This document shows, piece by piece, positions 32,311 through 34,598 of a stretch of DNA of 34,598 nucleotides. How positions within the stretch are numbered: position 1 is the first letter of the stretch; every line of letters begins with the position of its first letter. The DNA comes from Streptomyces sp. CC208A. GTDB taxonomy: Bacteria > Actinomycetota > Actinomycetes > Streptomycetales > Streptomycetaceae. A program made the translations under genes and the position numbers. Below the pieces are notes generated by a model. It was not told the DNA's origin and did no database searches. It saw nothing but the letters and a program-made list of their open reading frames with translations. Where the stretch lies: positions 1 through 34,598 of the forward strand of contig NZ_JASCXN010000052.1 in NCBI RefSeq assembly GCF_030010625.1. The letters run 5' to 3'.

Positions 32311-33786
32311 TCAGGTGCTCCAGAACCCCTGTAGCTGGTCGAAGGGAGACATGGTGCGCAGCCGTTCGCGCGCCGCGGCGGGCGAACGGCCACCCGAGAC
32401 GAGGGACTCGTAGATGCGCTGCGCGACCTCGGTCGCCGTCTCGTCGGCGGGGCCCGCCCCACCGAAGGGATCGGGATCGTCGCTGGTGTCGGTCTCGTGC
32501 ATCACACGAAGCGTGGCGACCGGTACCGTCTCCTCCAGGAGACGGATCAGAGCACGCACATCACCGGGGTTTGCGCCTCCCGGCCTCAGCGTGGCCTGGA
32601 CCAGTGGATGGCTGCGGTTGATCCGGCAGGCGAGCCGGCCGTCCGTACGACGCACGTTCCAGACGTACACCAGCGGATCACCGTGTGTACGCGCGGCTAC
32701 CTGGCCGCGGTGTCGCAGCACCTCTGCGGCCCTCGTGCGGGCCTGACGTGCGATGCGGTGAAGGTGTGGTCGCAGGCTGACAGGTGGGACGACGCTGGAC
32801 TTTCGCACGTCGACTCCCCACTCGGCGTCTGATTCGGCCGGGATGTCGACAGAGATGCGAGCGAGGTTGTACTTCTCCTCGCGACGCATCCCGCGTTGCC
32901 CCAACCAGTCCCCCGCAAGAATCAGACGGTTGCGCCGGTACACGTAGAAGCCCTGCTGATCAAGCCATCCATGCGGCCCTGCCGCATGGATGAACTCGTC
33001 AGGAGACAGGCGGTGAGCGCTCGGGAGGACGAACGCCTCGACCTTCACCGATCCGTTCCCCAGGGGAAGTTCCTCTGCAGGAAGCCGTTGGACTGAGGGG
33101 TGAGCCGTCATGAATGGGTCCCAGGGCTGTACGGCGGTTCCGGAAACCCTTAGAGCGCGTCGCCGGGTTCCCGTGAGGAACCGTGCAAACACCATGCCGA
33201 GATGCGCCTCGGTGCGCGTCGCCTCGGCATAGAACTGCTTTTGGGTACGCTCGTCGTCCTCGGTGGCAGCGGCGGTGTGATAGCCGTTGAGCCGACGCCA
33301 CAACACCACCGTGCCATGGCCGCCGGAAGGCCGGACTCTCTGGATAATGGCGGCGGTGTCGTCGTCGGCCCCGTGGAGCAACCGCCACTCGCCGTACTTC
33401 TCGACCACGTCGAGGTCCCACGTGCGCGTGTGCCACTGGCCGTCGCAGGCTGTCGCCACGGTGAGTTGTCTCGCCTGGGAGAACGACGCGGACTTCAGAC
33501 CGACCCCGAACCGCCCCAGATCAGTGGGCGAGCGAGGCGTTGCCGGTCCTCGCGCCGCCACGGTCATGGCCGTGACGAGTTCCTCCTGGCTCATGCCGTC
33601 GCCATCGTCCACGACCGCGATCCAGGAGTCGCTGCCGACCCAGGCGAACTCGACGTCGATGCTCTGTGCCTTCGCAGAGATGCTGTTGTCGACGAGGTCG
33701 GCAATCGCTGCCGGCAGCGAGTAGCCCAGCGAGCTCAGCGAGGCGACCATCCCGGCGGGCTCGGGTGCTGCGATGTCGTACGTCAC
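32311..33786 (-). CDS. MORC/MutL-like GHKL ATPase (MZA-type component)
   Basis: A protein of about 491 residues with a Bergerat-fold ATPase: N-box IADLVDNSISAKA (D30, N34), DDGDG at 60-64 and GRFGVGLKSA at 91-100, the last close to MORC ATPases. The usual catalytic Glu of the N-box is Asp30, a conservative change also known in related bacterial families. The C-terminal part (about 250-420) contains the S5-like and later region with FYVYRRNRLILAGDWLG, typical of MORC-like defence proteins. It is the first gene of the operon, 63 bp before Z1. Start GTG 33786 is chosen because conserved sequence begins there; GTG 33798 and longer forms up to 33936 remain possible. Confidence 0.88.
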   Translation of the reverse strand: MTYDIAAPEPAGMVASLSSLGYSLPAAIADLVDNSISAKAQSIDVEFAWVGSDSWIAVVDDGDGMSQEELVTAMTVAARGPATPRSPTDLGRFGVGLKSASFSQARQLTVATACDGQWHTRTWDLDVVEKYGEWRLLHGADDDTAAIIQRVRPSGGHGTVVLWRRLNGYHTAAATEDDERTQKQFYAEATRTEAHLGMVFARFLTGTRRRALRVSGTAVQPWDPFMTAHPSVQRLPAEELPLGNGSVKVEAFVLPSAHRLSPDEFIHAAGPHGWLDQQGFYVYRRNRLILAGDWLGQRGMRREEKYNLARISVDIPAESDAEWGVDVRKSSVVPPVSLRPHLHRIARQARTRAAEVLRHRGQVAARTHGDPLVYVWNVRRTDGRLACRINRSHPLVQATLRPGGANPGDVRALIRLLEETVPVATLRVMHETDTSDDPDPFGGAGPADETATEVAQRIYESLVSGGRSPAAARERLRTMSPFDQLQGFWST

Positions 33787-34152
33787 GTGTGGTCCCACTT
33801 CCCCCCCCGGGCCCCTCGGCCGGTGCGCAGCTGTCCCGGAGAGCCAGAGGCACCGGGCGGACAGAGACCGCAGCTGGAACACGCCCGCCAGGTCGGTCAC
33901 GCGGGCTCCCCCACCCGTCGCTAATGGTACTGGCACGGAGGCACAAGGCTTCCGTATGTCCGCGGCTTGGGAGCAGGAGTTGCGCTGCAGCTTGGAAGCG
34001 ACATACCTGTGCCACGAGGGTCAGACCGGAACGAGACGAGAGCGGCGATCGGCAATCGTCAGCGCACCCAGGCGTGCGACAGCGACTGATGTGAATGGGC
34101 CGCAGGGTTACGGTGGCGGTAGAAGGTCGCTGGTAACTACTAGGAGCCGCCC
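33787..34152. promoter_or_regulatory. 366-bp divergent intergenic region before the MZA-like operon
   Basis: It separates the defence operon from an outward gene and must hold promoters for both. No consensus -35/-10 pair, operator palindrome or small gene could be made out with confidence. The first 150 bp stay open in frame with the MORC-like gene but lack its codon pattern. Confidence 0.35.
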
Positions 34153-34598
34153 GTGATTCCGGTCGTGGACGTAGAGGTTGACCCCAGCTTTCCCGCCAAT
34201 GTGGCGTTAGGTCTGCCACCTGAGGACGAGATCGATGAAGAGGGATACGGGTTCTTCCGGGGAGTATGGGACATCGGCGATGTGAGCCACGCGGAGGCCG
34301 TCGCCATGGTCAAGGAGGAGCGACACCTCGCCAACCTGGTCGACCGTGCCGCGCTGACCCCCGTTGACTTCGAGGCAATCGCCAGCGCGTTGGAGTCGAA
34401 CGACCCGGCCAGCCTGCCAGCAGGCTTTGTCGCCGAGCATTCCGAGAGTGAGATAGTCGAACTCGTTGGGGACGGCTATACCGCCGAACCACTTCTCGGC
34501 TCCCTGGAACTCGGCGTGGCGGGCATCTCGTATGCCCTTACATCCATTGGCTGCTTCACTGCAGCAAGCTGCCGGAGCCACCTGTCCGATCACTCATG
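34153..34598 (+). CDS. Unknown protein, N-terminal 148 residues, runs off right edge
   Basis: The GTG start at 34153 has AGGAG 6 nt upstream and the frame is open to the window end. The protein (MIPVVDVEVDPSFPANVALG...) is acidic with no signal peptide. An Ala/Gly-rich helix (LGVAGISYALTSIG) leads into a cluster C134, C140, H143 and H147 that could bind a metal. The family is not recognised. It is divergent from the MORC-like gene and inside the island, with codon use like the defence genes, so it may be an accessory component of that system; this is inference from position only. Confidence 0.75.
   Translation, partial: MIPVVDVEVDPSFPANVALGLPPEDEIDEEGYGFFRGVWDIGDVSHAEAVAMVKEERHLANLVDRAALTPVDFEAIASALESNDPASLPAGFVAEHSESEIVELVGDGYTAEPLLGSLELGVAGISYALTSIGCFTAASCRSHLSDHS

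Larger units (their letters stand above)
19630..34598. mobile_element. Genomic island with defence genes, inserted at a tRNA-Pro gene (right end outside window)
   Basis: The island begins at the tRNA-Pro 3' fragment and continues past the right edge. DNA right of the border is visibly less GC-rich than the PKS side and uses more A/T-ending codons. All recognisable genes inside belong to genome defence or DNA modification. No integrase is in the window; an integrase gene and an intact minus-strand tRNA-Pro(CGG) ending in the same 42 bp are expected at the other end. The border call rests on the tRNA fragment; the extent is inferred. Confidence 0.65.

Noticed and set aside
1..34598. CRISPR arrays, rRNA genes and intact insertion sequences
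   Set aside because: No regularly spaced direct repeats, rRNA-like sequence or transposase motifs were seen in the window.

Overview
The window is typical high-GC Streptomyces (or close relative) chromosomal DNA. It has very GC-rich codon third positions, a giant modular type I polyketide synthase gene, a chaplin gene (a family of sporulating actinomycetes), an ECF41-type sigma factor, and a genomic island at a proline tRNA gene. All domain and family calls were made by reading motifs; no database search was run.

Left part (1-14770, minus strand): the start of a modular PKS cluster. The large gene at 668-14770 encodes a loading module KSQ-AT-ACP (active-site Cys replaced by Gln) and two complete extension modules KS-AT-DH-KR-ACP. 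All three AT domains carry the malonyl-type HAFH motif and both KRs carry the B-type LDD motif. The predicted chain leaving this protein is a C6 (2E,4E)-hexadienoyl thioester, the start of a polyene-like polyketide. A second PKS gene (568 to beyond the left edge) begins with a docking helix and a KS. A 16-bp hairpin lies between the two genes.

Middle part (14771-19629): chromosomal genes and debris. A minus-strand group of ECF41-type sigma factor, AhpD/carboxymuconolactone decarboxylase-like protein and DoxX-like membrane protein has matching ECF41-like promoters (GTTAC...CGTC, spacer 16) in front of both the sigma gene and the decarboxylase gene, which implies autoregulation. Then come a frameshifted, truncated trkH potassium-transporter pseudogene, about 600 bp of decayed sequence, and a secreted two-domain chaplin followed by two strong hairpins.

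Right part (19630-34598, continuing off the edge): a genomic island. Its left border is a 42-bp 3' fragment of a tRNA-Pro(CGG) gene, the mark left when an element integrates into a tRNA gene. The DNA to its right is visibly less GC-rich and packed with genome-defence genes. They are a receiver-domain protein with an unknown C-terminal half, translationally coupled to a protein combining a MORC/Hsp90-like GHKL ATPase with a histidine-kinase core; a C5-cytosine DNA methyltransferase with an endonuclease III-like iron-sulfur tail; a Vsr-type endonuclease; a small AbrB-like protein; and the four-gene tightly overlapping operon MORC/MutL-like ATPase, Z1 helicase-like ATPase, PD-(D/E)XK nuclease and AIPR protein. 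The last four match the composition of the MZA anti-phage system. An unknown gene divergent from that operon runs off the right edge.

The most notable parts are the kinase/receiver pair beside an MZA-like operon and methyltransferase, the predicted glycosylase-like tail with a lost catalytic Asp on the methyltransferase, and the self-consistent ECF41 regulon.
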